The notes under the pieces are model-generated. The model did not search any database, had not been told where the DNA came from, and saw only the letters and a program-made list of their open reading frames with translations. Positions 47,500-59,984 of a DNA stretch of 64,000 nucleotides are shown here, piece by piece; the first letter of the stretch is position 1; each line of letters opens with the position of its first letter. The DNA is from Bubalus kerabau. Its lineage: Eukaryota; Chordata; Mammalia; Artiodactyla; Bovidae. The DNA is taken from the NCBI RefSeq assembly GCF_029407905.1, contig NC_073632.1:58824964-58888963 (forward strand), in the 5' to 3' direction. Position numbers and translations under genes: made by a program.

Positions 47500-50400
47500 T
47501 GCAATTTTGTATCAATATTTTAAAAATGCACCAAAAACCCTAATCAGAATCTTCTGAATAGTAATCATGTGCTGAAAGATGGTGTATTCTTTTTGCATAA
47601 AAGATTTTCTGCATTACAGCAGGGGGCCCTACCCTGATGTGTCAGGAGGAAGAAGAAAATTCATTTCTTATACCAGCCTGTCAGCTGCCCTTTATGACTG
47701 AACCATATACCATTAGACAATCACAAACAGTGACAAGAGCTTTTGCGCTATAGTGATTCTCATGTTTGAATTGGTTTGCTGAAATGCTGCACTCCGCTGC
47801 ATTACTGGAAAACACTACAAAGAACAGATGTGCAGGACCATGCAGTAGTTATCATTTAGATGTTTAATCTGGGTGTTTTAAATACTACTCTGGTTTTGTT
47901 CCAGTGTGCTTGATACGTGAGGTGTGTATTTTTAAGAGCTGCATTAAAAGCACAAAAAATGTTATATTTTTATGGATTAAGTAAATCCTTCATTGTTGAT
48001 GTAATCACATCTTAAAAGTGACTAAAAATAAAAATCTTCCCAATTTTCATATACACATAATTTTGATAGTGTATTTGTACCAATTTTACTGGAGTAAATT
48101 CACACCCTCTGCAGCTGGTTTAATTCTCATACCTACCTTAGGGAAGACTTCTATAGAAACACAGAAGATATGTGCAGTTACATTAACTCCTGGTAGATTA
48201 CAAAAAGTAATCAGAACCAAATGGAAGATATACTCTTCATCATATATTTTCAGACTTGAAGTAGTTTTTTTTTTTCCTGCATACTAAAGCAAGTGGGGAC
48301 CTTTTACATTATCTCTAGTCTCTTTATAACTCCTTGAGTAAGTGTATTGCAAATAAGCACATTTATCAGTGAAGACTGTTAGTAAAGAATATGATATTTA
48401 TTCAGATGATTCAGAGACACAACGTTTGAAGAGTTTTTAAATTGCTTATTTGGTTTAGAGCCATATTCACTTCCTGACCAAGATATTGTTAAGTGATGAA
48501 AGTAAGAAAGCTTATCATTTTACTGATCTCTGTCACAGCCAATGAAGACATTAATTTTAAAGAATTAAATTGTAGGAGTAGGCTATATGAATTTTAGTAA
48601 TGAGTTTCATGTTTAAATTATTAGAAAATTTAATAGAACATATATTCCTAAGGTTAATTTTAAAGACCCTACATTTCTTGAGTCAACATGAACACTCTAA
48701 AGAGATTTTAGGATGAAAAATTAGTATAAAACAAAGCCCACTGTGGAGAATCACTAAGTACCAGCTGCGATAATGACCTATTGCAAGGCACCTGGTTATA
48801 CCATGGACTTGATCGTGGAGGTCGACTCCTGTTCTTTGTGTACATAGTAATGTGTGATACATCTTCTTTCCTTCTTTCTTGAAACTTGGAAAGCATATGA
48901 TAAGGGGGCTGTGTGTATCCTCTGGCTCCTGCATTATAACAGGATTCTATGTAGTAAGGCCATTAAGACCTTAAGTTTATGAATGCATCAGTGGTGACTT
49001 AGCTGGGAGATTGCAAAATGCTGTGGCTGGAAAACTCATGCATGCATATTTATTTATTTAGAAATTTCCCCTTAACTGCCAAAAGGATATGGAGTGGCTT
49101 CCACACATAGAGCAATGGGGTAAATATATTAAAACAAATATTAGCTTTTTAGACAAACATTTTCTCATTAGTTTTCTCTCTGTGAAGAGAACGAGGTTAA
49201 AAATGGTTTGAAGTTTCTTAAGTCATTATGTTCTGTGGCTTTTCTAAAATTAGAGTGTCACGTTTTCAGTAACTGTGTTAGTATTTACATAATTTTATTA
49301 ATTTTTATTACAGTTCAAAGCATACAACCATTTTACCAATTGCCTTTTTGTAATTAGAATGTTATATCTTCACTTTGTTTTGGCTCTCAGTGAACACAGT
49401 AGCATCACATTTCATTAGCAAATACAGAACAGTATTTCCTGATGTAATTAGACAAGTGTATTTGGTATTTAACATGATTTTCATCTTCATTAGAGAGAGA
49501 TGTGAAACTTAGGAGTCTCCTTTATCACTTTGAAAATTCTTCTGCCTTGAAAGAGTATCTCTGTGTAATTTTATTGTTCCTATTTGATTTTGTAAGGCAG
49601 CATGTTGCCTGAATCTGTGGATGTAGCAAAGCATCTTCGTTTGTCTGGTGGAAGAATACAAGGGGGTATGTGTATGTATGAGATACAGAGAGATCTTGTT
49701 TGGAAGGACAACATAAAATGATTATTTTGCTCCACCCGAGAAGGTTTTGGGGATTGGACTTGCACATTTAACAGGGATGTTTCCCTTTTTCTCAGAACGG
49801 GAGTACTTATGAACACTGGCTACCTCACTACCTAAAACCCACTTTGTGGAGACCAAAGGTGGTTTAGGGTTAAATTAAAAGAACATTATGTACTATTGGA
49901 CAACCTTTTATGTAAGAACACTGGGGAAGCAGACTCAGTAATGGCCATTTGGCACTGTATCTCCTTCTTCTACTAAAAATAGGAATTATTTATTCACGCT
50001 ATAGAATAAACAATGGAAATAAGGATTTGAGGCGCCTTAACCTACCTACATTTCTTCCTTCCTCACTTCCTCCCTCCCTCTCTTTCACAAAAAAGTCACC
50101 TAATCATGCTGATTAGTCTTCTTCCTTTTTTATTGGTAAAATATGGAAATTTATATATTTCTGTTTATGTCAGTTTTAACTTGGGTTCTTACATCTATAC
50201 AGTACTGTCCATGACAAAAGTGTTGTTAGAAATGGTGTTGACTAATACATTGTAATTATGATAATATAAACTGCTGTTTGAAAGTCCATAGAGGTTAAAT
50301 ACTTGTGATATTTTTCATAGTTAAAATTGCTTATGATATTTACTTACATTTAGGACAGTTCTTTTTGGTAAGGTCTTCCTCTGCAGTGGTTTTGAATTGA

Positions 50401-50650
50401 CCGCTTAGTTCAATGTAACAGCCAGCCAGCAAGGGCCCTTTGTGTGGTCTCAGAACTTTAGTATGATAGGATAAACTAACATGCTCTTTTCTTGTGTCTT
50501 AGGCTGCATTTTGTCATGTATGTCTTTAAAATATTATTTATTTTATTGTTTATTTCCTCAAGGGATTTGAATTAATTTGCACAAAGAATGGCAAAATATA
50601 AAACATTTAAAACATCAGGATTAAGGGAAAATGGAATTAGAGCAAAAGAC
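47500..50650. other. Repeat-poor unique DNA, possible regulatory block
   Basis: No gene is seen and no interspersed repeat is recognised for about 3.1 kb, within an otherwise repeat-dense half of the window. The part at 47560-47960 is unusually free of simple sequence and contains TTTGCATAA and ACAAT-type words. Conservation would have to be tested. Confidence 0.35.
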
Positions 50651-50654
50651 AAGA

Positions 50655-51165
50655 TCAGAAAGAAAACAGGACACATTTGAAATAACTGTGCTCTATATTT
50701 AGGTTTAAGCTTTCTGGTGGCCTAAGTGAAAAGGGAAACTTGGATAATTGTTCAAGAGGGAGAAACAAACATTTTCTCTGGTGCACATAAAATTTTTCTT
50801 AGCACATATCCCCGAAGGAAATTTCTCTTGTAGAGCTGTATGTGAGAAGACTCATATGTGATGTTCTTAATTGTGTTCGTACAGAGAATGCAATAAAGGT
50901 TCTCCAAAACAAAGATTCTCCCCTTTTCATTAATATAAATGAAAGCAAAAGGAAGACCGAAAAGAATAGTTCTGAATATTCTGAAAAGAATAAAAGAATA
51001 ATTTCCTTCAAGGATATGTGTTAAGAAAAATTTTACGTGCACCAGAGAAAATGTTTATTTCCCCATCTTACAGTGTCCAATTTTCCCTTTTTACTTAGAC
51101 CACCAGAAAGCTTAAACCTAAATATAAAGCACAGCTTTTTCAAATGTGTCCTGTTTTGTTTCTGA
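50655..51165. repeat. Imperfect 0.5-kb inverted repeat
   Basis: Left arm 50655-50824 and right arm 51000-51165 are reverse complements at about 85-88 per cent identity by eye, separated by a 175-base spacer. Well-matched segments include AAAACAGGACACATTTGAAA and ATTTAGGTTTAAGCTTTCTG in both arms. One stretch of about 25 bases in mid-arm has diverged strongly. Neither arm matches a repeat family I recognise. It could be an old local inverted duplication or an unrecognised long-TIR element. Confidence 0.88.
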
Positions 51166-51169
51166 ACAA

Positions 51170-52184
51170 TTCCATAGGGGTGTAGAAAATATGGCACTAA
51201 TGAGAGCATTTGATATCCACCCTGGTAGAGGGATGGTTAGCTAGCAAGTCCCTTAAATTTCTCTCATGGGTGGTAAGTAGTTTGAAGCTGACTCTGGTGA
51301 GGTATTCTCGGTGTGCGCCGAGGTGATACATCCTCTTGGTGCTATGAGTGATCATCACAAACCCAGAGTCCCCTGTGAGCAAGTAGTTCCTTGTATAGCC
51401 ATTTCCTGCTTTGTCACAGGACCTTGCTAGTTTGGCCACAGCCAGAGTTGGGTTTGTTCTAAGAGCCAGGGCCATCTTCTGGGTCAGTATTTGAATGGTC
51501 AGGTAAGATAGGTCCTTCCATTGTGGCTGCTCTCAGCAGCATGAGGACTGATTACCCAAATTGCATCCTTGTTCTTAAAGAGTTTGGCTTTAAACAGAAT
51601 GAAATGAGGCCGAAAAGGATGGCTCTGAAGTGAAGGGAGGCTCTGAAATGAGACAAGCACAACCCCGAGTTAGAGAAGGAGTGGGAAGTGGAGGCACATG
51701 ATGGTAGCCGCTGAACAGGTTTTTCAGTGGGATGGTGAGTGCTGGTTAGCATTTTCACAGGTCTTGCTTGGAAAAAAATTTTTCCTGATTCCTTACTCTC
51801 TTGGGCATCCTTACAATAAGGCCCATTATACTAGGTAATCTGCATAGTTCTTTGTAACCAAAAAGAACCAAACATAAGTGCCAACCCATGTTATCTAGAG
51901 ATTAAATGAAAGGATACTTTATTATCCTTTAATAGAAGTTAGGAATTCTCACAAAATTCTTACCAGAATGAATCATTAATGTATGTTTATTTATTTATTT
52001 GTCATGAGTGAGAGAAAGAGAGCAACTAAAATTTCTTCCTGGTGTAATTACAGATAATACCAATTGAGGATTATTGAGGCTTCTGTTTTTATTAAATCTA
52101 TAAAAACATTTAGGAATTCTACACAGAAAACTTGAAATGTATTTGTTTCAATAACAACTCTGGCATTGAACATTGTGATGTCTT
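51170..52184. other. Unique intergenic DNA
   Basis: No gene or repeat recognised. Frames present are short and unsupported. Confidence 0.35.
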
Positions 52185-52203
52185 AAAACAGCATAAGATT
52201 TCT

Positions 52204-52323
52204 TTCTTTTTTTTGGCCATGCTGTGCTGCTTGGGGTATGCTAGTTCCCTAACCAGGGATTGAACCTGTGCTCTCAGCAATGAAAGCACAGAGTCCTAAC
52301 CACTGAACCACCAGGGAATTCCC
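52204..52323 (-). mobile_element. CHR-type tRNA SINE with 19-base duplication
   Basis: Reverse-complement SINE (TTTGGCCATGCTGTGCTGCT to ACCACCAGGGAATTCCC). It is flanked by a 19-base duplication with one mismatch at 52185-52203 and 52324-52342. Confidence 0.88.
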
Positions 52324-52344
52324 AAAACAGCACAAGATTTCTGA

Positions 52345-53294
52345 ATACAGTGGCCCAAATGTTAAAGAACACTACAGTTTGGAAGGTAAGGTCTTCTATG
52401 ATTTACCAGGTTTTGGGGCTGATATCTTTGATTATAATCAGAACAAATAGGTAGGCTGCATTTACAGTGTTGTTTGTGTTTTGGAGAAACAATGTCATGG
52501 TGTAATTAACCATTGGTTTTCAACTAGAGGAGTATGGAATCTGGGACTTCCAACCTGTCCTATGGTCTCTTCCTACTGTAAAATCAGGATACAAAGGTAC
52601 AGTGAGATAATTCTAATGAAGCAAAGTACATTCATCCTGTAGAACACTCTGCTAGTATGGTCTCTTTTCTCTAACGATTCCACCCAAATCGGACATGACC
52701 TTTCTAATGAAACATAAAACCTACAATATGCAACCTTACTAATATATTCTAATGCAATTAGGTCACACAAAAGGCTTGTTAAGTTTGTAATGTCTGCTTT
52801 CACCTTTACTAGAATCTCTAGTTACACCAAAAGTGTGTTGTTTCTCACTGTAGCACTGTAATTCTACTCCAAATAAATGAATGTTTATTAAATGAAACTT
52901 CTAAACACTATAAATAAAATATATTAGAGTGCTTGATGATTTAAAAATTATGGATAACAAAAAATTATTTTCATTCTTACTAATGGCCACTTCATGTTAT
53001 CATTTTTGTATTTAAAAGCTATTATGTATATTCTTAGACTTAATTTTTAAAATGTGTTAACTAGTTTCAAATTTAATAGTGTTTTGTAGGTATCTCCATT
53101 AAGTGGTTTCCTCATGAGGAGTAGTGATCTACTTAGAGCGGCTGATGCCTGTGGGAATGTTGCCTTCCCAAATAAACATTCACGGTGATGCCAACCTCCT
53201 GTGCTGACCAGACTTGTTTGCTGAGCAGATCGTTGAAAACTGACATTTCTGAGTTAAGCCCTAGTTCTTTGGAAAATGTATTAACCGTCTGTCC
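52345..53294. other. Unique AT-rich intergenic DNA
   Basis: No gene or repeat recognised. Confidence 0.35.
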
Positions 53295-53302
53295 TATATA
53301 CG

Positions 53303-53342
<40 letters not shown>

Positions 53343-53381
53343 TATATATAATGTATAATATATTTATTTTTATATATATTA
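53295..53381. repeat. (TA)n(CA)n low-complexity tract
   Basis: About fourteen TA units, six CA units and further TA-rich sequence. Confidence 0.95.
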
Positions 53382-53689
53382 AAAAAATCACCGAATGACC
53401 TCTTAATGTAGACTTACTATTTTGCATAAATAAATATGGGGAGAAGGCAATCAAAGCCCTTGGAATTGCAAGCATACCGTTTTATTCTCTTATCTGGCTA
53501 CACGTGGCCACTCCTAAGCCAAAGTTTCTGGAGCTGCCGCTACTGCAGCAACCTGCCTGGCCTACGGTTCTCTAGAGATAGGAGGTTGCTTGCTTTCCGA
53601 GTGGAATTTATGTAACACAGATAACTGCCAGGAACTAAACTGAGCCCACAAAAGTTACTGAAGGTGTGAGATTAGATCCAGGCCTGGTG
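53382..53689. other. Unique DNA leading into a CpG-rich block
   Basis: No gene or repeat recognised. Confidence 0.35.
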
Positions 53690-54035
53690 GAAGCGGGTGG
53701 TAGACGAGACCCCAGAGGGGATTCCGAGGGAGCGGAGCAGTGCTGAGGCGGCGCGCAGGGTCCGCTCCCCGGCGGGCAAGTCTGGGCTGGCTTCGCCGCA
53801 GTCAGCCACCGGGGCGGATGTGGCTGCAGGCGCCGTAGAATCTCTTAATGTACCGAAGAAGAAAGGGGGCGAGGACAGCAGGGAAGGAGAACCGGGGGAG
53901 AAACGTATAAAAAATTCACCACATAAATTAGCTGGGCCGCTTGCCGCAAAAACTAGCAATTTCATCTGAATGTGAATCCCGCGGCTCATTCTTCAAGTGC
54001 CTGGAGGAATGGCATCACGTAATCTACAAGGTAAT
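53690..54035 (+). promoter_or_regulatory. Candidate CpG-island promoter and first exon
   Basis: A compact CpG-rich block (53690-53880) stands alone in AT-rich desert. It is followed by TATAAAA at 53906-53912 and, about 120 bases on, a consensus-like splice donor (ACAAG then GTAATT at 54031). Together they fit a plus-strand promoter with a first exon of about 95 bases starting near 53937. An open frame of 90 codons (53697-53969) overlaps but has no recognised domain and is probably chance. The motifs are seen directly; transcription is inferred. It is about 48 kb upstream of POU3F2 and could instead be an enhancer. Confidence 0.35.
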
Positions 54036-54068
54036 TATTAAAAATGCATAGATGGTCGCGTAGGTACC

Positions 54069-54090
54069 AAAAAAAAAAAAAAAAAAAAAA
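54069..54090. repeat. Poly(A) run
   Basis: Twenty-two consecutive A. It is not preceded by a recognisable retroelement. Confidence 0.95.
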
Positions 54091-55365
54091 GTAAAGTTGT
54101 CTGCAGAAAAACATTAGAAGGTCTGCTTAGGTCTATGAATTGGAGTCTGTTTGCTTCTAACAGCTGCTATTTTGGGAATTCCTCGGAGGATGTTTAAAGA
54201 GCAAGTTTTGTATATTGAGGTGGCTGTTCCATTGTCGTGGACAGTTGAAATCAGAGTAAGCTATTGAGGGGAGCTAACGGTTTTGGCACTGGTTTTGGGT
54301 GTTAAGTATCAACTAACATGTTTATGCCCGCCCTTCAGATGTCCACATACAAAGACCCCTTTCTCTCCCTTCTGGCAAGAATCCAGGCCAATCTTGGAAT
54401 GTTTAGTCCCCCGCCCGTCATTAAGGGCACTGTGTTAATCGTGGGGCTTCATCTCAGAAGCACCCTGGAAAGAAATGCTCACTGACCCACAACATCCACA
54501 TTTCCGCTTCTGTGGAAATTGCATGCGCGTGAACATGGGGTTCTGAGGCAGAACTAAGAAACAATCAAGTTCAAGTTCACTTAAAACTATCTAGAGATTT
54601 AATATTTTAGGCATGCTAACAAATAGGTCGTTGCATTGCTACAGTCATTTAAAAATCTGTGTTATACTAGAAATTATGATATTTGTGTATATAAGATAAA
54701 CGCAAATATATGTGTATGTATATATGAATTTTTTTTCTCACCATATTTCTATGAAGAGCACAGATACCATGTATTTCATTCAGTAGCATGTAGGTCAAGT
54801 CTTTGCCTGCTAAAATGATCTTAGCTTGATCTGAAATAATGTGTTCGAATTAAATTTTGATAAATAGGAAGATAAGCAGGTAGACAGAGAAAACAATGCA
54901 CCTTTTCTTGTAGCTTTAAGCTGAGTACTAGAACTGTGCTGGTATAACTAAAGCAAAAATTTGCCTCCTTTTGTGATCTGTTTGGCATTAAAATTATCTT
55001 TGTGTTCTGTAGGCTTTGTCTAGACCAAAGATTTTAATGAGCTGTATGTTTATAAATTTATTAAAATAAAATCTATCAATAGAGAAAAGAAATTTGAATC
55101 ATTCTACTATTCTACAATTTGCAGGGTATTTTTTGAAAATAAATATAAAGGAGCAAATAGTTTCTTTTGTGAATATTGCAAGTTGGGCAACTAAAATTGG
55201 TTATTTGGGAAGGTGTTAAAACATGGTCTTGCTTCTAAATTATTAGGTTTTTTTTAATGCATATACATATTTACTTATTTGGATTACATATAGCATTACA
55301 GTTCTTCTCACAGGCTTAATATTTTCATTTTTATAATTCAAGAATGAATCTTGGCAATCCCCATT
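54091..55365. other. Unique AT-rich intergenic DNA
   Basis: No gene or confident repeat recognised. Confidence 0.35.
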
Positions 55366-55369
55366 CTGT

Positions 55370-55700
55370 TCTGGATCAGTGAGTTTTGTTCTGTTTTTTA
55401 TTTCACGTATAAGTCAAGTCACATGGTATTTGTCTTTTTTTATCTGACTGACTTCACTTAGCATAATAACCTCTAGGTCCATCCATATTGTTGCAAATAT
55501 CAAAATTTCACTCTTTTTTATGGCTGAGTAGTATTCCATTGTATGTAAATATGCCGCATCTTTATCCATCCATTCACCACAGATGGTAACTAGACATACT
55601 GTGGTGCTAATTCCACAGTGTATATAGATATCAAATCATTGCGTGGTATACCTGAAACTAATATAATGTTACATGTCAATTATTTATCAATTAAAAAAAT
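55370..55700 (+). mobile_element. Old LINE-1 3' end with 5' inversion
   Basis: The first part (about 55370-55575) is antisense L1 3' region (TTTATGGCTGAGTAGTATTCC). The second part (about 55576-55700) is sense L1 3' terminus (CCTGAAACTAATATAATGTT) ending in an A-rich tail. The order fits twin-primed integration on the plus strand. Confidence 0.7.
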
Positions 55701-56395
55701 GATTCTTGAATCTTTGGAAAAGCAGAAAAATTCTCCTTTGCATGCCAACTATTTTGCATATTTATGCTGTTCAGTTTGCACTTTTTTCCTTCAAAGAATT
55801 CACGCAAGAAAATAATAGTGAGATCTATGATAATTTGCTTACTTAAAAAATCCTCACACATTAGCTTTATTTATTATTTCTCCAGTTGCATTGCCAGTAT
55901 GGTGTCTCTTTGAGGCCAGCACAAGCATGATTCTTCACCCTCCAGCTGGAATAGTGGTTTTAAAAATCCTTAGAGACAGGCCTGGGTTGCTTGCTGGGTA
56001 GGACATCTGTCCTGCTTGGTACTGTATGCCTGGCACATAGCTGGCACTCAATAAATAATTTTTGAATGCATGGCTGGAGAAAGACCTCTGGTGATTTATG
56101 CAAGTGTAGGGGGAAGCATTATGCCCCTCCTATTCTGTACATGTGAAGAAACCATAGCATTTGAGAGGCCAACAGCCAGGGTAAGGGTCACAGAGGTTTC
56201 ATGAGAATAAGCTTTGGTTTTCCTGGTCCTCTAGAGACTAGGCTGCAACAGCCCTTTGTGCCCCTGTTGGGAGTAATGAAATTCACCAAACCTCACAGCC
56301 CTGCTGTCACTGTAAAGAGTAGATGATTCTATTGGAGGGGATGGGAGAGCCTGGGGTTGGGGAGAAGGGGTTGGCAGAGGCATCCTTAGTTTGTG
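55701..56395. other. Unique DNA with a small MIR 3' remnant
   Basis: A MIR-like end (GCCTGGCACATAGCTGGCAC, AATAAATAATTTTTGAATG) lies at about 56028-56070. Nothing else is recognised. Confidence 0.45.
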
Positions 56396-56605
56396 GTCAG
56401 TGGTAGCTCAGATGCTAAAGAATCCCCCTGCAATGCAGAAGACCTGGTTCAATCCCTGGTTTGGGAAGATCCCCTGGAGGAGGGCATGGCAAACCACTCC
56501 AGTGTTTTTGCCTGGAGAATCCCCATGGATGGAGGAGCCTGGTTGGCTACAGTCCATGGGGTCACAAAGTGTCAGACACGACTGAGGGGCTAAGCACAAC
56601 ACAGC
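56396..56605 (+). mobile_element. Bov-tA SINE
   Basis: Sense Bov-tA with a diverged head (GGTCAGTGGTAGCTCAGATG) and an intact body to GACACGACTGAGGGGCTAAG. Confidence 0.9.
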
Positions 56606-57159
56606 CCCCTCTTCGTCATTCAGACCTGTCTCCCCTCTGTGACATGACACCCTGTTGACTTTAAGGTAACACCCAACCCCCCTTTGATATTTCCCTCCAT
56701 TCTATGTTAAAGTCTGCATTCTATGGGACTGTTCCAACTTTTCTGTTTCAGCATCCCAGTTGCTGACCACAATCCATCATTTCTTCTCAGTGCATCTTTT
56801 CTGTAGCCTGGTAAAAATCTCTAGTTCCTTTAATTTCTTACCTTCTAACTTCTCTCTCTTTTCTTCCCTACTTAATTTAGATATTATACTCCATCCTTTA
56901 TTCTCTTGCCAGCAGCCTCCACCCACTTGCCCCATTGCCCCACAGGCCTGCAGAACTGCAATCCTGGGTCACTCTAGTTCTTTGCCTCCTTCAGACCTAT
57001 ACCAGGCTGTCTTAACCTGCTGGAAAAGACTGCTTGGCAAACCAGAAATTTGTTAGTCAACCCTGACAGCTCTTTTCCCTATTTCCCTTCCCTGAAGGTT
57101 CTGTGTTTCTTACCTAAATTCCTCTTAAATGTGTTCTCTTCTCATTTTGCCCGTGACCA
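56606..57159. other. Unique intergenic DNA
   Basis: No gene or confident repeat recognised. Confidence 0.35.
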
Positions 57160-57384
57160 GAGTTGACTCATTGGAAAAGACCCTGATGCTGGGAAGGATT
57201 GGGGGCAGGAGGAGAAGGGGACAACAGAGGATGAGATGGCTGGATGGCATCACTGACTAGATGGACATGAGTTTGGGTGAACTCTGGGGGTTGGTGATGG
57301 ACAGGGAGGCCTGGCGTACTGTGATTCATGGAGTCACAAAGAGTTGGACACGACTGAGCGACTGAACTAAACTGACTGATGCAC
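57160..57384 (+). mobile_element. BovB 3'-end fragment
   Basis: The last part of the BovB coding region and its 3' end, from AGTTGACTCATTGGAAAAGA to GAGCGACTGAACTAAACTGA. Strongly 5'-truncated. Confidence 0.9.
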
Positions 57385-57454
57385 TGATCAGGGCACTATA
57401 CTCTTTTACGTACATCACTGCACTGAGTTGCTAATGAGTCTCTACCTTCGTGCT

Positions 57455-58056
57455 TGTCTTCCTACAGGTGACTCCATACAGCAGTCATAATGTTCTTTAT
57501 ACATTTCAAATACGATCAAGAAACTCCACTTCTATCACCATTTACTGGCTCCTTTTTGGTTGAGAACAGAATCCAAAGTTTTCATCATGGCAGGTACCTG
57601 GGTGATCTGGCTCCTATTCACGTGTCTGAGTTCACCTCGCCTCTCTTGTCTGTCTTTCCCCAACTCCAGAAGTGCTTCTTCAGTTCTGCAGATGCTCTAT
57701 GCACTCTGTTCCCTTAGGACTCTCTCTCTCTCCCTCTCCCACTCTTCACCCTCTCATCCCCACTTCATGTCTCCTGGTGATTCCCTACTCTTCTTTCCAG
57801 TTTTTGTTTCAAGGATTCCTTCCCTGAGATTCCTCCTCCCTCCAAACATATCTGAGTTTTGCTCTGACCCAGTGCTCCTAGGGCACCCTGTATCTCCTCT
57901 AGGCTGATACCTAGAATCCTTTATTTTACACACATATTTGTTTATATCCTCCATTGTTTTATAAAATCCCTATTTTCCTTATTTACTGTTGTGTCCCAGT
58001 GCACACCCCAATACTTGTAATATACTGCGGGGGCAAATAAATATTTGTAGCAGAGC
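57455..58056 (+). mobile_element. Ancient L2 LINE 3' region
   Basis: Diverged L2 3' sequence (for example AACAGAATCCAAAGTTTTCA, GTGATCTGGCTCC) with a 3'-terminal remnant near 58030 (GGCAAATAAATATTTGTAG). Confidence 0.5.
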
Positions 58057-58085
58057 GTATGGAGTGATGGTGAGATAGATGAACA

Positions 58086-58300
58086 GGAACCATACTGCCT
58101 AGGTTCAAATTCCGAGGCTGCCAGTTACTTGCCGTATAATCTTGGATAAGTTATTTAACTCTTCTAGGTCTTGCTTTCTTATCTAAAAGGTGGGGATTTT
58201 AATAGTCCTCACCTGATGTGGTTGTGTTGATCATTGAATTACTACATGTAAACTGTTTAGAACAGTGCCTAGCACAGATTAAGCACACAATTGACTACGG
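58086..58300 (+). mobile_element. MIR SINE, nearly full length
   Basis: Sense MIR from the tRNA-related part (GGTTCAAATTCCGAGGCTGC) through the core to CAGTGCCTAGCACAGATTAAG. Confidence 0.85.
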
Positions 58301-59725
58301 TAGTCATTAAAATATTTAATATGGCCGTTTAAAAGCAGTGTGAAGCTATCTATCATCTATAGCTATAGATATATCTTCAACTGAGAATGGCCACATCTTT
58401 ACACACCTTTATGAACTAGTTGTGCATGTTAAATTGAGTCTGTAACTCAATTAGTTGAACATGTTTCCCATTTAAATAATATAAATCTCAATCTAGACTT
58501 TCCGTTTAGTCATGCCGAGAGCATAGCCATGTACACTTTTACACAGTGACCTGTGTCTCTTCATCTTTTTTTCTCTCTGTTATAACAGTGACCTCACCCA
58601 GCAGCACCAGCAATGGACTTGGCTATCAAGCTGACCGTGTCCATCTTTATATCCTATCTCCATCTCTAAAACCTGGCAATATCAAGCTTACTGAATTTTA
58701 AAATTAGTGCTTTCCTTAATTTCTAGAGGCTTGGAATTGTCCTTCATCTACTTAGGGTGACCTGAGGTGGAGACAGTCATACTTTTTTTCCATAAGAAAG
58801 TGGTTTCCAACCACCTTTTATAAGTATCAGAATAGAATCTTGCAAACGCTTAGTTCTGTGTCCAGAGATTCTGTGTCCACTATTAACGCATCAGTTAATA
58901 GTGAAACCTGGAATAAAGAACCAGCATTCCATGGTGCTCTTGAATTCACAATAAAACCTGAGTGCAAAACAGTGTTAGGAGAGAAAAACTCAAGTATGAG
59001 AACGTAAAATATGGTATTTTTTTGGAAACTATAGCCATGAATTGATGCTACATTGGTTCAACTTTCTCATAAGGTAAAGAGAATTGATAAAAGAGGTCCT
59101 TAAGTGTGTGTGTGTATAAGTCTATAGAAACACACATATGCATATATAGCCTGTGTAAATAAAATGAAGCACTAGAGAAGATATCAGACAGCTGTCCCTA
59201 GGTCTTCTGTTGTTTGAGGGCCAGAGTTTTGTTCACTCTTCAGTTTGTCTCTTGGGGAGAATTGGGTGAAAACCTTTCACCTGTGCCTTTGATGGCTTTG
59301 AGTCCTAGGTCCTGCCAGGTGAGCTGCTCTTGTTTCTTTCCATCCTTCTTTACCCTGTCAGACTTCTGCTGTGGGGCATTCTTAATCCTAGGGACACTAC
59401 TTTCTAGATGCTTTCTCATTAATTAATCTTTGGCAATCTAGTTTCTGGCTTTTTAAACTCTCCATAAAAATGACAAAAGTCACCTGTGATCTTCTGACAT
59501 TTTCCTAGCCTTGATTCACCTTCAGCTTTCCTTCTAGTTAATGATGTCCATCAAGTCCCATTGTTGAAACACAGCCCTGTTTGGATGGCAGGGACCCTGG
59601 GCTTATCCAGGTTGTTTTCCTAGTTTTCTCCACCCTGTCTCTGTTGGCTCCTCTTGATTCTTGCATGTTCAACAGAGGATTCACCAAGTTGAAGCCTCTT
59701 CTTTTTCTTTTTTAATTTCAGCCCT
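58301..59725. other. Unique intergenic DNA
   Basis: No gene or confident repeat recognised. There is a short (TG)n run at about 59106-59115. Confidence 0.35.
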
Positions 59726-59729
59726 TTGA

Positions 59730-59872
59730 GCATTTTGTTCTCCTCTACAATTTACTCTGAGCTTTGTGAAAGAGGGAACACTGTGTTTTTGTCATTCTTG
59801 TATCTGTTCCTTATTGCTTAGCCCAATACCTGGGTCGCAGTAGGTGCTCTAAGTCTATTGCAGTGAATTTAA
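59730..59872 (+). mobile_element. L2 3'-end relic
   Basis: Diverged L2 terminus (ACACTGTGTTTTTGTCATTC, TGGGTCGCAGTAGGTGCTC). Confidence 0.5.
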
Positions 59873-59984
59873 GCTGTGCAGATGATTCCAAAGTCTAAAT
59901 CGATAATTCTGACTTTTAGTCCCAATAACATTACCTCCTTCCTGTGTATGTCCAATAATAATAAAAACAGCTTCTGCTATGAGG

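Noticed and set aside
53697..53969. A 90-codon frame in the 53.7-kb CpG-rich block as a small protein gene
   Set aside because: It starts upstream of the TATA-like box that would drive the transcript, has no known domain, and has an equally long antisense frame. The promoter reading is better supported.
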